Below, piece by piece: positions 1 through 8,610 of a DNA stretch of 25,666 nucleotides. A model generated the notes under the pieces. That model ran no database searches. It saw only the letters and a program-made list of their open reading frames with translations, and was not told the origin of the DNA. Source of the stretch: Clostridia bacterium (GTDB taxonomy: Bacteria; Bacillota; Clostridia; UMGS1883); contig JAJQCX010000072.1 in the NCBI GenBank assembly GCA_021202495.1, positions 1 to 25,666 on the forward strand, given 5' to 3'. The position numbers and the translations under genes are program-made. Position 1 is the stretch's first letter. Each line of letters starts with the position of its first letter.

Positions 1-392
1 ATAATCTCGATTATTATAAGGTCTATATTGCGCAGGCTAATGGTAGTGGGGAATTTGGAGAAACCATCAGTGAGCCGGCTGTCGAAAGTCCGGGGGTTGG
101 TTCAACAGAAACTTTTTTAAGTATCGGCAGATTTCAGACTCTTGAAGAGGCATATGCAGTTAAGAAATATATAAAAACAAAATTTACTCGTGCTTTGCTT
201 AGCGTATTGAAAGTAACTCAAAACGGCAATAAGCCTGTTTGGAAATACGTTCCCCTCCAAGACTTCACCGAAAATTCCGACATCGACTGGTCAAAGTCCG
301 TTCACGAGATAGATCTCCAACTCTATCGCAAATACAATCTTGACGAGAAAGAGATTGAATTTATCGAATCACACGTGAAGGAGATGGCGTAA
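1..392 (+). CDS. C-terminal end of an Eco57I-like N6-adenine DNA methyltransferase (5' partial)
   Basis: The reading frame is open from base 3 to the TAA at 390-392, so the gene begins outside the window and only about the last 129 residues are visible. The segment around FLSIGRFQTLEEA followed by YIKTKFTRALL, and the ending with DIDWSKS, LYRKYNLDEKEIEFIE and VKEM, match my memory of the C-terminal end of Eco57I-type restriction-modification methylases. No catalytic motif is inside the visible part, so activity cannot be judged. The stop overlaps the next start by one base (TAATG) and AAGGAG at 378-383 serves the next gene, so the two are translationally coupled and probably form one restriction-modification unit. 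The family call rests on pattern recognition of the tail alone. Confidence 0.65.
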   Translation, partial: NLDYYKVYIAQANGSGEFGETISEPAVESPGVGSTETFLSIGRFQTLEEAYAVKKYIKTKFTRALLSVLKVTQNGNKPVWKYVPLQDFTENSDIDWSKSVHEIDLQLYRKYNLDEKEIEFIESHVKEMA

Positions 393-3300
393 TGGCGGCA
401 ATCAATATTCAAACGACAACCAAAGTCACTCCGCAGTGCTATGCCTACACAACTCCCGGCGTACCGGCGCATAACGGCTGGACGAAAATAGGCTTTACGG
501 AGCGCGACGTGGAAACACGCATAAAAGAGCAAACTCACACCGTCGGCGTCGCCCACAAGACGCATTGGACAATGCGCGCTGCTTTTATGGCGCCGCCTTT
601 CGGCACGTTTACGGACAAAAATTTTCACGCATATTTGAAAAAGCTCGGCGTTCGGCGCGAAAAGGGCACCGAATGGTTTAAGATTGAGCCCGACGCCGCG
701 CGCGGCGATTTTATGGATTTTGTGCAAAACCACGGTATAACCGAGCAAAAGGACGCCGACGCGGTTATTCCCTACAAGCTGCGCGACGAGCAGGCGGATG
801 CCGTGAAAATGACGGCGGATTATTTTAAAAGCAGAAAATCCGCGGAATTTCTTTGGAACGCAAAGCCGCGCTTCGGCAAAACGCTCGCAGCGTATGATTT
901 ATGTATGCGGCTTGAAGCGAAAAACATCTTAATTGTGACAAACCGCCCCGCTATCGCAAATTCGTGGTATGCGGATTACGAGACGTTTTTCGGCGTGCAG
1001 TCGGGCTACATTTTCGTGAGCAACGTGGACGGAATTAAGGACAAAAAATTTGTCTGCAGCCGCGAGGAATACCTCTCGAAAATAAACGATGACACAAAAG
1101 GCTGCATTGAGTTTGTCAGCCTGCAGGATTTGAAAGGCTCGGTCTATTTCGGCGGGCACATTGACAAGCTTGCGGAAGTGAGCCGCGAAAAGGGCATGGA
1201 GTGGGACATTCTCATCATCGACGAAGCACATGAGGGCGTCGATACCTATAAGACGGACACGGCGTTTAATCACATCCGCAGAAAATGTACCCTCCATCTT
1301 TCCGGCACCCCGTTTAAGGCGCTCGCAAACGACAAATTCCCCGAGAGCGCAATTTACAACTGGACATATGCAGACGAGCAGAAAAAGAAGCGCGACTGGG
1401 ACTCTTCATCGGAAATTGAAAATCCTTACGCCAATCTTCCGCGGCTTTCGCTTTTCACGTATCAAATGTCGGACATTGTGCGCGACAAGGTGAAGCGCGG
1501 CATTGAGCTTGCGGAGGATGAGATTGAAGAATATGCGTTCGATTTAAACGAGTTTTTCGCGACAAACGACTCCGGAAAATTCGTTCACGACGCGGACGTG
1601 GACAAATTCCTCGACGCAATGACGAGGCAGGAGAAGTTCCCGTTTTCAACGCCGGAGCTGCGGAATGAATTAAAACACACGTTTTGGATTTTAAACCGCG
1701 TGGCAAGCGCAAAGGCGCTCGCAAAAAAGCTTAAGCTGCATCCGATATTTAAAGATTACGAGATAATCTTAGCCGCGGGCGACGGCAAGCTTGACGACGA
1801 CGATGAAAACGAAAAGTCGTTCGACAGGGTCGTAAAGGCAATTAAAGAGTACGACAAAACGATAACTCTTTCCGTGGGGCAGCTGACGACAGGCGTTACA
1901 ATTCCCGAATGGACGGCGGTGCTCATGCTTTCAAACATGGCAAGCCCCGCGCTTTACATGCAGGCGGCGTTCCGCGCGCAAAACCCCTGCCTTTTCACGG
2001 ACACGGAGGGCAATTCTTACAGAAAACAAAATTCATACGTTTTCGACTTTGACCCCGCCCGCACGCTGACTGTTTTTGAAAAGTTCGCAAATGACCTCAT
2101 CCCCGAAACCTCGGGCGACAAGGGCGACTTTGACGGACGCAAGCGAAATGTGCGCGAGCTGCTCAATTTCTTCCCCGTTTATGCCGAGGACGACGAGGGC
2201 GCGATGGTTGAGCTTGACGCCGAAAAGGTGCTCACCATTCCGCGCCACATCCACGCAAAAGAGGTTGTGGAGCGAGGATTTATGTCGAACTTCCTCTTTG
2301 CGAACATCAGCGGCATTTTCGGCGCGCCGAAGGAAATTATCGACATTATCAACAACATGCAGGCAATCGAGGAGCCGAAAAAACTTGAGAAGGCAAATAT
2401 TGATGAAAATACCGCCGACGAACTTAACTTAAACGAGATGGGAGAGGTTGAAATCCCCGAGGAAAAGGTCATCGGGCTGGCAAGCGAGATTTTCGGCGAT
2501 AAGGTTTACGCGGATATTGAAGATAAGCTTGCGGCAGCGATGGAGGACGCTTGGCGCGTGTCGGAATCGACGCCAGACCCCAAGCGCGATGAGCTGAAAG
2601 CGCTTCAAGAGACGTTATCAAAGCCGGTTGCCACAACGCTCATAGAAAAAGCCAAAGCGAGCTACGGCAGCGATTTGAGAAAATCCACGCAAAGTCAGCT
2701 CGAGCGCAAAATCAGGGAGAGCACGGACGCCGTCGTCAACCGCGAATACGGCGATTACACAATTCGCGACCATCAGCTTTTAAAAGAGCACGACGACAAA
2801 ATTCAAGAGGCGCAGAAGTCCGGCGCCGATATGGCGGAAATTACGCAAATCGACGAAGAATATGCCGCCAAACGCAAACAAAACCGCAGCGACATGATAG
2901 AAACCATCAACCAAAAAATTCACAATGAGGAAACCATTAAAAAAGCCGGTGAAATCATTGTGAAAACTGTTAACAGCGAAAAACAAAACGCAGCGAAGGA
3001 TTCCATCGAATCGACCATCCGCGACCATTTGCGCGGCTTTTCCCGCACAATCCCCGCCTTCCTCATGGCATACGGCGACGAAAACACAACTCTCTCCAAT
3101 TTCGACACACTTGTTCCCGAGGATGTTTTTTGGGAGGTCACCGTCAATCCGCAAAACGGCAAGGGCGTGACGCTCGACCAATTCCGCATGATGCGCGACG
3201 GCAAAGATTATACGAACGATGCCGGTGATAAAAAACACTTTGACGGTCATCTTTTCGACGAGGTTGTATTTAACGACGCCGTCGCGGAGTTTATGAAAAA

Positions 3301-3769
3301 ACGCTCCGAGCTTGCGAATTATTTTGAGCCGAACCGAAAGGGCGACATTTTCGACTACATCCCGCCCCAGCGCACAAACCAAATTTTCACTCCGAAAAAA
3401 AATGTGAAAGACATGGTGGACAGATTAGAGCAGGAAAACCCCGGCTGTTTTGACAATCCCGACGCCACCTTTGCCGACCTTTACATGAAATCGGGCATGT
3501 ATGTGACGGAAATTGTGACAAGACTCTATCAAAGCAAGCGCCTGAAAGCCCTCTTCCCCGACGACGCCGAACGCCTCAGCCACATCTTCTCAAAGCAAGT
3601 CTACGGCTGCGCCCCGACTGAAATAATCTACCGCATTTGCCTGCGCTACATCTTAGGCTTCAGCAATAAAATAAACATCGAAAAGCACAACATCATCCTC
3701 TGCGACACGCTGGAATACGCCAAAGAAGGCACCACAGAAGAAGAATTGCAAAAATTATTTAATCTCTAA
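392..3769 (+). CDS. GIY-YIG-like / superfamily 2 helicase restriction protein with C-terminal partial methyltransferase fold
   Basis: This 1125-residue protein has three recognisable parts. Residues about 15-65 (YAYTTPGV, then WTKIGFTERDVETRI) resemble the T5orf172/MUG113 branch of GIY-YIG nucleases. Residues about 128-560 are a DEAD/DEAH ATPase: RDEQ at 131, Walker A AKPRFGKT at 157-164, DEAH at 277-280, SGTPF at 304-308, QLTTGVTIPEW near 500 and a motif VI-like MQAAFRAQNP near 525. A long charged region follows. Residues about 990-1125 look like the first half of an N6-adenine methyltransferase: QIFTP, then DLYMKSGMY in the place of the AdoMet-binding DPxxGSG motif, then QVYGCAPTEI and ILCDTLEYA. 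The protein ends before any NPPY motif. It is likely the cleavage and translocation component acting with the methyltransferase encoded just upstream. The start is set by AAGGAG eight bases before ATG. The exact system type is not recognised. Confidence 0.8.
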   Translation: MAAINIQTTTKVTPQCYAYTTPGVPAHNGWTKIGFTERDVETRIKEQTHTVGVAHKTHWTMRAAFMAPPFGTFTDKNFHAYLKKLGVRREKGTEWFKIEPDAARGDFMDFVQNHGITEQKDADAVIPYKLRDEQADAVKMTADYFKSRKSAEFLWNAKPRFGKTLAAYDLCMRLEAKNILIVTNRPAIANSWYADYETFFGVQSGYIFVSNVDGIKDKKFVCSREEYLSKINDDTKGCIEFVSLQDLKGSVYFGGHIDKLAEVSREKGMEWDILIIDEAHEGVDTYKTDTAFNHIRRKCTLHLSGTPFKALANDKFPESAIYNWTYADEQKKKRDWDSSSEIENPYANLPRLSLFTYQMSDIVRDKVKRGIELAEDEIEEYAFDLNEFFATNDSGKFVHDADVDKFLDAMTRQEKFPFSTPELRNELKHTFWILNRVASAKALAKKLKLHPIFKDYEIILAAGDGKLDDDDENEKSFDRVVKAIKEYDKTITLSVGQLTTGVTIPEWTAVLMLSNMASPALYMQAAFRAQNPCLFTDTEGNSYRKQNSYVFDFDPARTLTVFEKFANDLIPETSGDKGDFDGRKRNVRELLNFFPVYAEDDEGAMVELDAEKVLTIPRHIHAKEVVERGFMSNFLFANISGIFGAPKEIIDIINNMQAIEEPKKLEKANIDENTADELNLNEMGEVEIPEEKVIGLASEIFGDKVYADIEDKLAAAMEDAWRVSESTPDPKRDELKALQETLSKPVATTLIEKAKASYGSDLRKSTQSQLERKIRESTDAVVNREYGDYTIRDHQLLKEHDDKIQEAQKSGADMAEITQIDEEYAAKRKQNRSDMIETINQKIHNEETIKKAGEIIVKTVNSEKQNAAKDSIESTIRDHLRGFSRTIPAFLMAYGDENTTLSNFDTLVPEDVFWEVTVNPQNGKGVTLDQFRMMRDGKDYTNDAGDKKHFDGHLFDEVVFNDAVAEFMKKRSELANYFEPNRKGDIFDYIPPQRTNQIFTPKKNVKDMVDRLEQENPGCFDNPDATFADLYMKSGMYVTEIVTRLYQSKRLKALFPDDAERLSHIFSKQVYGCAPTEIIYRICLRYILGFSNKINIEKHNIILCDTLEYAKEGTTEEELQKLFNL

Positions 3770-3831
3770 ATCACCCCACCTACGTAACGTCACCCACACT
3801 CCCCCTTTTTCGATAATTTTCAAAAAAACTA

Positions 3832-3860
3832 TTGACAAATCCAAAATCTTAGCGTATGAT
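3832..3860 (+). promoter_or_regulatory. Sigma-70 type promoter of the trp operon
   Basis: A TTGACA -35 box (3832-3837) and a TATGAT -10 box (3855-3860) are separated by exactly 17 bases. Transcription should begin near 3867, directly before the T-box leader. No terminator was found between the restriction gene stop at 3769 and this promoter. Confidence 0.85.
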
Positions 3861-3866
3861 AAAGAA

Positions 3867-4157
3867 CAGAATTGAATATCAAACCGTTGAAGCGGAGATA
3901 ACGGCAGGATATGCGCTCACAGAGAGCGAGGGCAGCTGAGAGCCTCGCAGAAATGCAGCTTGTCAAATGGACCGCGGAGGGCGCAGTCAAAAAAGCGTTT
4001 TGCTTTGAGTATTCTGCGACGTGACGCACGCGTGAGTGGCGGGGAGTATGCTTGTACTCTGCAAAGTGTGTCCTTTTTATAGGGCAAAACAAGGTGGTAC
4101 CGCGGGAATTTCTCGTCCTTGGTCAAAATCAATTGACCGAGGACGATTTTTATTTTT
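3867..4157 (+). promoter_or_regulatory. T-box riboswitch leader, tryptophan specifier, controlling trpEGDCFBA
   Basis: The leader carries the conserved T-box AAGGTGGTACCGCGG at 4091-4105, directly before an intrinsic terminator. Upstream is a Stem I-like region rich in AGAGAG and GCGAGGGCAGCTGAGAG motifs. The specifier is read as TGG (Trp) at 3968-3970 in the usual AAA-TGG-ACC setting. In this family uncharged tRNA pairs with the specifier and, through its NCCA end, with the UGGN of the T-box, which stabilises an antiterminator. Here AAGG of the T-box can pair with CCTT at 4117-4120 in the 5' terminator arm, as that model requires. Expression should therefore rise when tRNA-Trp is poorly charged. 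The leader fills most of the 406-base gap before trpE. Confidence 0.92.
4113..4157 (+). terminator. Leader terminator of the trp T-box
   Basis: A 14-base-pair stem (4113-4126 with 4133-4146, one G-U pair) closes a six-base loop and is followed by TTTTTATTTTT. It is the off-state structure competing with the T-box antiterminator. Confidence 0.92.
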
Positions 4158-4175
4158 ACAGAGAGGAATGATTTT

Positions 4176-5639
4176 ATGGTAAAGCCGTCATTTGAGGATG
4201 CGAAGGCGCTGGCAAAGGACATGAGCGTCATTCCGCTCTCAAAAGAGATTTATTCGGATTTGAGAACGCCCATTCAAACTCTCAAGCTCATTAAAAAGAT
4301 GAGCGTGAAGTATTATCTTTTGGAGAGCGTCGAAGGAGGAGACAAATGGGGAAGATATTCATATTTGGGCTTTGACCCGGCGCTCGAGGTGCGCGGCAAG
4401 GGCGAGGACATTGAAATTGTTTCATCCGTCACGATGAAGCAGCGCTCAAACGACCCCAATTCGATACTGCGAAGCATTCTTTCGCAGTACAAAAGCCCCA
4501 AGCTTGAAAACCTCCCTCCGTTTACGGGCGGGTTTGTCGGCTACTTTGCGTATAACTACATTCGCTATGCCGAGCCGACATTGAAGCTGCCCGAGCGCGA
4601 CGACGGAAATTTTTATGATTTTGATTTGTTCTTATTCGATAAAGTTATCTGCTTTGACCATTTGAAGCAGAAAATAATCGTCATAAACAACATCAAGACC
4701 GATAACCTTGAGGAAAATTATAACCGCGGAGTGCTGGAGCTTGAGCAGATGTGCGCGCTTTTGGCAAAGGAGTTTGCCTATTCCGAGGAATACGCGGGCG
4801 TAAAAGGCGATTTCAAGCCTCTTTTTACGAAAGATGAATACTGCGAAATGATTAAAAAGACAAAGCATTACATTCATGAGGGCGACATTTTCCAGGCAGT
4901 TATTTCAAACAGGCTTGAAGCTGATTTTGAGGGGAGCCTGCTCAACACCTACCGCATTCTGCGGACGATCAACCCCTCGCCTTATATGTTCTACATGAAA
5001 TACGATGACTGCGAAATCGCGGGAGCCTCGCCCGAAACGATTGTTTCAATCTCAGACGGAACAATTTCAACCTTCCCGATTGCGGGAACACGAAAGAGGG
5101 GAAAAACGCCCGAGGAGGACGAAAAGCTCATAAAGAGCCTTTTGGCGGACGAAAAGGAGCTCAGCGAGCACAATATGTTAGTCGACCTCGGGCGCAACGA
5201 CATCGGCAAGGTCAGCGAATTTGGCTCTGTGCGCGTTGAAAATTATCAGGAAATCCTCAAATATTCTCACGTTATACACATCGCCTCGACCGTTCGCGGT
5301 AAAATGAGAAGCGATTTCGACCAATTTGACGCGCTCAGCGCGGTGCTGCCGGCGGGAACGCTCTCCGGCGCTCCGAAATACAGAGCATGTGAAATAATTT
5401 CCGAGCTTGAGGGCGTGAACCGCGGAGTGTACGGCGGAGCGGTGGGTTACATCGATTTTAAGGGCAACATGGACATGTGCATCGCGATAAGAATGGCGTC
5501 CAAAAAGGACGGCAAGGTATACGTTCAGGCGGGCGCGGGCATCGTCGCCGACAGCGTGCCGGAGAGCGAATATCAGGAATGTTTAAACAAAGCCGGCGCT
5601 ATGGCGGAAGCAATTAAAAGAACCTCAGAGGTTCGTTAA
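4176..5639 (+). CDS. trpE: Anthranilate synthase component I
   Basis: TrpE converts chorismate to anthranilate using ammonia delivered by TrpG, the first committed step of tryptophan synthesis in the cytoplasm. The 487-residue length is normal. Near the N terminus, LLESVEGGDKWGRYSYLG contains the LLES element that in this family forms the tryptophan feedback site. The chorismate-binding half shows PIAGTRKRG, the block DEKELSEHNMLVDLGRNDIG, and LSGAPKYRACEII near the C terminus. It is the first gene after the T-box leader, with GAGAGG at 4161-4166 and ATG at 4176. A para-aminobenzoate synthase is the main alternative, but the trp operon context and LLES motif argue for TrpE. Confidence 0.97.
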   Translation: MVKPSFEDAKALAKDMSVIPLSKEIYSDLRTPIQTLKLIKKMSVKYYLLESVEGGDKWGRYSYLGFDPALEVRGKGEDIEIVSSVTMKQRSNDPNSILRSILSQYKSPKLENLPPFTGGFVGYFAYNYIRYAEPTLKLPERDDGNFYDFDLFLFDKVICFDHLKQKIIVINNIKTDNLEENYNRGVLELEQMCALLAKEFAYSEEYAGVKGDFKPLFTKDEYCEMIKKTKHYIHEGDIFQAVISNRLEADFEGSLLNTYRILRTINPSPYMFYMKYDDCEIAGASPETIVSISDGTISTFPIAGTRKRGKTPEEDEKLIKSLLADEKELSEHNMLVDLGRNDIGKVSEFGSVRVENYQEILKYSHVIHIASTVRGKMRSDFDQFDALSAVLPAGTLSGAPKYRACEIISELEGVNRGVYGGAVGYIDFKGNMDMCIAIRMASKKDGKVYVQAGAGIVADSVPESEYQECLNKAGAMAEAIKRTSEVR

Positions 5640-5652
5640 GGAGGCGAAAACA

Positions 5653-6219
5653 ATGATTTTAATGATAGATAACTACGACAGCTTTTCATATAATCTCTAT
5701 CAGATGATAGGCGAATTTGACCGCGACATCAAGGTTGTGCGAAATGACGCGGTAACGGTCAAGGATATTGAAAAGATGAACCCCGAAAGGCTCATAATTT
5801 CGCCCGGTCCGGGGCGACCCAAGGACGCGGGAATTTGCGAGGAAGCGATTGACTGCTTCAAAGGCAAAATGCCAATCTTGGGCGTGTGCTTGGGGCACCA
5901 GGCAATATGCGAGGTTTTCGGCGCGAAGATAACATACGCGCCCGAGCTGATACACGGAAAGCAGAGCGACATTCACATCGCGAACGGCTGCAAGGTGTTT
6001 TTAAATCTGCCGCCGATAATCAAGGCGGCGAGGTATCATTCGCTCGCGGCAGACAAATATTCAATGCCCGACACATTGCGCATTGTCGCGGAGACGGACG
6101 ACGGCTCAATTATGGCGGTGAAGCACCGCGAATACGAAATTTACGGACTGCAATTCCATCCGGAGTCAATCTTGACGCCGCTCGGAAAAACAATAATAAA
6201 AAATTTTATGGAGGTATAA
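5653..6219 (+). CDS. trpG: Anthranilate synthase component II (glutamine amidotransferase)
   Basis: This 188-residue class I glutamine amidotransferase releases ammonia from glutamine and channels it to TrpE. The catalytic triad is visible as Cys79 in GVCLGHQ, and His169 and Glu171 in LQFHPES. The oxyanion element SPGPGRPKDAG lies near residues 50-60. It stands alone and is not fused to trpD, unlike the enterobacterial arrangement. AAGGAGG directly follows the trpE stop and serves the ATG 13 bases downstream of it. In many bacteria one such subunit is shared with para-aminobenzoate synthase; whether that holds here cannot be seen. Confidence 0.96.
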   Translation: MILMIDNYDSFSYNLYQMIGEFDRDIKVVRNDAVTVKDIEKMNPERLIISPGPGRPKDAGICEEAIDCFKGKMPILGVCLGHQAICEVFGAKITYAPELIHGKQSDIHIANGCKVFLNLPPIIKAARYHSLAADKYSMPDTLRIVAETDDGSIMAVKHREYEIYGLQFHPESILTPLGKTIIKNFMEV

Positions 6220-6223
6220 AAAA

Positions 6224-7240
6224 ATGATTAGAGAAAGTTTGAGCAAGGTTGTCGAAGGCAAGGACTTGACGTTTGACGAAATGAGAGAAACCTTCGGCGA
6301 GATAATGAGCGGTGAGACGACAGGGGCACAGATGGCGGCGCTCTTGACGGCGCTCAGAATGAAGGGCGAAACGATTGATGAAATAACCGCGTGCGCGACG
6401 GTTATGCGCGAAAAAGGACTGCACATCGACACCGACGGCATGGACGTGCTTGAAATTGTCGGAACGGGCGGCGACGGCGCGCAAACGATTAACATTTCAA
6501 CAATATCCTCATTCGTCATTGCTGCCGGCGGCGTGAAGGTCGGAAAGCACGGCAACAGAAGCGCGTCCTCAAAATGCGGCGCGGCGGACTGCCTCGAAGC
6601 GCTCGGCGTAAAACTCGATTTGCCGCCCGAGAAGAACGCGGAGCTTTTGAAAAAGATAGGCATTTGCTTCATGTTCGCGCAGACGTATCACACTTCGATG
6701 AAATATGCGGGTCCCGTGAGAAAGCAGATAGGCATAAGAACGATATTTAACATCTTAGGACCTCTCGCGAACCCCGCTGCGGCAAATTTGCAGCTCTTGG
6801 GCGTTTATGACGAAAATCTCGTCGTGCCGCTCGCAGAGGTTTTGATAAAGCTCGGAATTAAGAGAGCGATGGTTGTACATGGACACGACGGACTTGACGA
6901 GGCGACAATCTGCGACACGACGACGGTGTGCGAGATAAATAACAACAAAACGTCGAGCTTTTTCTTAAGCCCCGAGCAGCTTGGATTAAAGAGAGCCCAC
7001 ATCGGCGACTTAAAGGGCGGCACACCGGAAGAGAATGCGCAGATTGCGCTCGCAATCTTAAAGGGCGAGGAGCGCGGCGCAAAGCGCGACGCGGTTGTCT
7101 TAAACAGTGCGCTCTGCCTTTACATGGGCAATTCCGACGTAACGCTCAAACAGTGCGTAAAAATGGCGGAAGAATTGATTGACAGCGGTAAGGCACTTGA
7201 GAAATTGAACGAACTCATAAAATACTCCAACGAGGTGTAA
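6224..7240 (+). CDS. trpD: Anthranilate phosphoribosyltransferase
   Basis: TrpD joins anthranilate to phosphoribosyl pyrophosphate, giving N-(5-phosphoribosyl)anthranilate. The 338-residue protein has the PRPP-binding GTGGDG at 80-85, the following NISTIS segment, and KHGNRS at 108-113, all diagnostic of the family. The start ATG lies four bases past the trpG stop, with GAGGT at 6211-6215 inside the last trpG codons, so translation is coupled. Nothing appears truncated. Confidence 0.97.
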   Translation: MIRESLSKVVEGKDLTFDEMRETFGEIMSGETTGAQMAALLTALRMKGETIDEITACATVMREKGLHIDTDGMDVLEIVGTGGDGAQTINISTISSFVIAAGGVKVGKHGNRSASSKCGAADCLEALGVKLDLPPEKNAELLKKIGICFMFAQTYHTSMKYAGPVRKQIGIRTIFNILGPLANPAAANLQLLGVYDENLVVPLAEVLIKLGIKRAMVVHGHDGLDEATICDTTTVCEINNNKTSSFFLSPEQLGLKRAHIGDLKGGTPEENAQIALAILKGEERGAKRDAVVLNSALCLYMGNSDVTLKQCVKMAEELIDSGKALEKLNELIKYSNEV

Positions 7241-7241
7241 T

Positions 7242-8024
7242 ATGATTTTAGACGACATTGCACAATCCACCCTAAAGCGCGTCGAAAAAGCGCGCGCCGA
7301 AAAGCCCAAAATTTTGGGGCTTGATTTCGGAAAAAAGGAAAAGCCATTCTTTCTTGAAAGAGAGCTTTCAAAACCCGGCATGAGCTTCATTTGCGAAGTT
7401 AAAAAGGCGTCGCCTTCAAAGGGAATTATCGCCGAGGATTTTCCCTATGAAAAAATTGCCGACGAATATCAAGCTGCCGGCGCGGACGCGATAAGCGTTT
7501 TAACCGAGCCCGAATTTTTCAAGGGCAAAAACGAATATCTGACCGCGATAAAAAAGAGAGTGAGCATTCCCGTTTTGCGCAAAGATTTCGTCGTTGACGA
7601 ATATCAAATATATGAAGCAAGATCCATCGGAGCCGATGCGGTGCTTCTGATATGCGCTCTGACCGAAACGGAGCGGCTTAAAAAATACATCGCGATTGCC
7701 GACAAATTGGAGCTTTCGGCAATCGTGGAGGCGCACGACAAAGCGGAAGTAGAAAGTGCCCTCACCGCCGGTGCGCGCATTGTGGGCGTGAATAACCGCA
7801 ACCTAAAGGATTTCACGGTCGATATGCAAAATTCACTGAGACTGCGCAAATTGGTGCCGAAGGACGTTGTATTTATATCAGAAAGCGGCATTAAGACGCG
7901 CGAGGACATTGCAAGGCTTGAAGAGGCGGACGTAAACGCCGTTCTGATTGGCGAAACATTTATGCGAAGCTCCGACAAGCGTAAAATGCTCGCCGTTTTG
8001 AAAGGGTTGGAACATGAAGATTAA
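7242..8024 (+). CDS. trpC: Indole-3-glycerol phosphate synthase
   Basis: TrpC closes the indole ring, converting carboxyphenylaminodeoxyribulose phosphate to indole-3-glycerol phosphate with loss of CO2. The 260-residue TIM barrel keeps the family residues: CEVKKASPSKG (Glu52, Lys54), LRKDF (Lys114), IVEAHD (Glu163), GVNNRNL (near 182-188) and SESGI (Glu214). It is monofunctional, with the isomerase encoded separately by the next gene. The ATG follows the trpD stop by one base, with GAGGTG just upstream, and the C terminus overlaps trpF by 11 bases. Confidence 0.97.
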   Translation: MILDDIAQSTLKRVEKARAEKPKILGLDFGKKEKPFFLERELSKPGMSFICEVKKASPSKGIIAEDFPYEKIADEYQAAGADAISVLTEPEFFKGKNEYLTAIKKRVSIPVLRKDFVVDEYQIYEARSIGADAVLLICALTETERLKKYIAIADKLELSAIVEAHDKAEVESALTAGARIVGVNNRNLKDFTVDMQNSLRLRKLVPKDVVFISESGIKTREDIARLEEADVNAVLIGETFMRSSDKRKMLAVLKGLEHED

Positions 8025-8610
8025 AATATGCGGCATAAGGCGCGACAAGGACGCAGATTATTTAAACGAATTTATGCCCGACTACGCAGGCTTCATCTTT
8101 GCGCCGACGCGCCGCTACGTCGCCCCCGAAAAGGCGGCACAGCTCCGCGCAAGGCTTGACAAGAAAATTAAAACTGTCGGCGTTTTCGTAAATGAGGATA
8201 TTGCGCTTGTAAAAAATCTTGCCCAATCGGGCGTTATAGACATTGTGCAGCTCCACGGCGACGAGGATGACGAATATATAAAAAATCTCAGCGTGTCCGT
8301 TCCCGTAATAAAGGTGCAGCGAATTGCCGCAAAAGAGGACATAAAGTCTTTTAATTCCGACTTTTATCTTTTTGACACCTACAAAAAAGGCGTATACGGC
8401 GGCACGGGCGAGAGCTTTGACTGGAGCGTTCTCTCCGATATTGACAAACCATATTTTTTAGCCGGCGGACTGAATTTGGACAACATCTCCGAAGCGCTCA
8501 AAACGACCGCGTTCGCGCTCGACGTGTCGAGCGGAGCCGAAACCGACGGCGTGAAGGACAGAGAGAAAATAAAGAAGATAATACAGATTGTGAGGAATTT
8601 TGATGAGTAA
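8014..8610 (+). CDS. trpF: Phosphoribosylanthranilate isomerase
   Basis: TrpF carries out the Amadori rearrangement of phosphoribosylanthranilate, supplying the substrate of TrpC. The 198-residue barrel begins with MKIKICGI, where Cys6 is the expected catalytic base, and contains LFDTYKKG with Asp121 as the expected general acid, then YGGTGESFDW and a phosphate-binding SSGAE near 172-176. It starts inside the last codons of trpC and has only a weak Shine-Dalgarno sequence, so it probably depends on trpC translation. Its own end overlaps trpB. Confidence 0.96.
   Translation: MKIKICGIRRDKDADYLNEFMPDYAGFIFAPTRRYVAPEKAAQLRARLDKKIKTVGVFVNEDIALVKNLAQSGVIDIVQLHGDEDDEYIKNLSVSVPVIKVQRIAAKEDIKSFNSDFYLFDTYKKGVYGGTGESFDWSVLSDIDKPYFLAGGLNLDNISEALKTTAFALDVSSGAETDGVKDREKIKKIIQIVRNFDE

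Noticed and set aside
2780..3382. Minus-strand open frame of 200 codons inside the restriction helicase gene
   Set aside because: No recognisable domain and fully inside a well-supported gene; a shadow frame.
3770..3831. Possible terminator after the restriction gene
   Set aside because: There is a T run at 3806-3810, but no convincing GC stem precedes it.
4176..6219. trpE and trpG as para-aminobenzoate synthase (pabB/pabA)
   Set aside because: They lie directly after a Trp T-box and before trpDCFBA, and TrpE has the LLES feedback motif.
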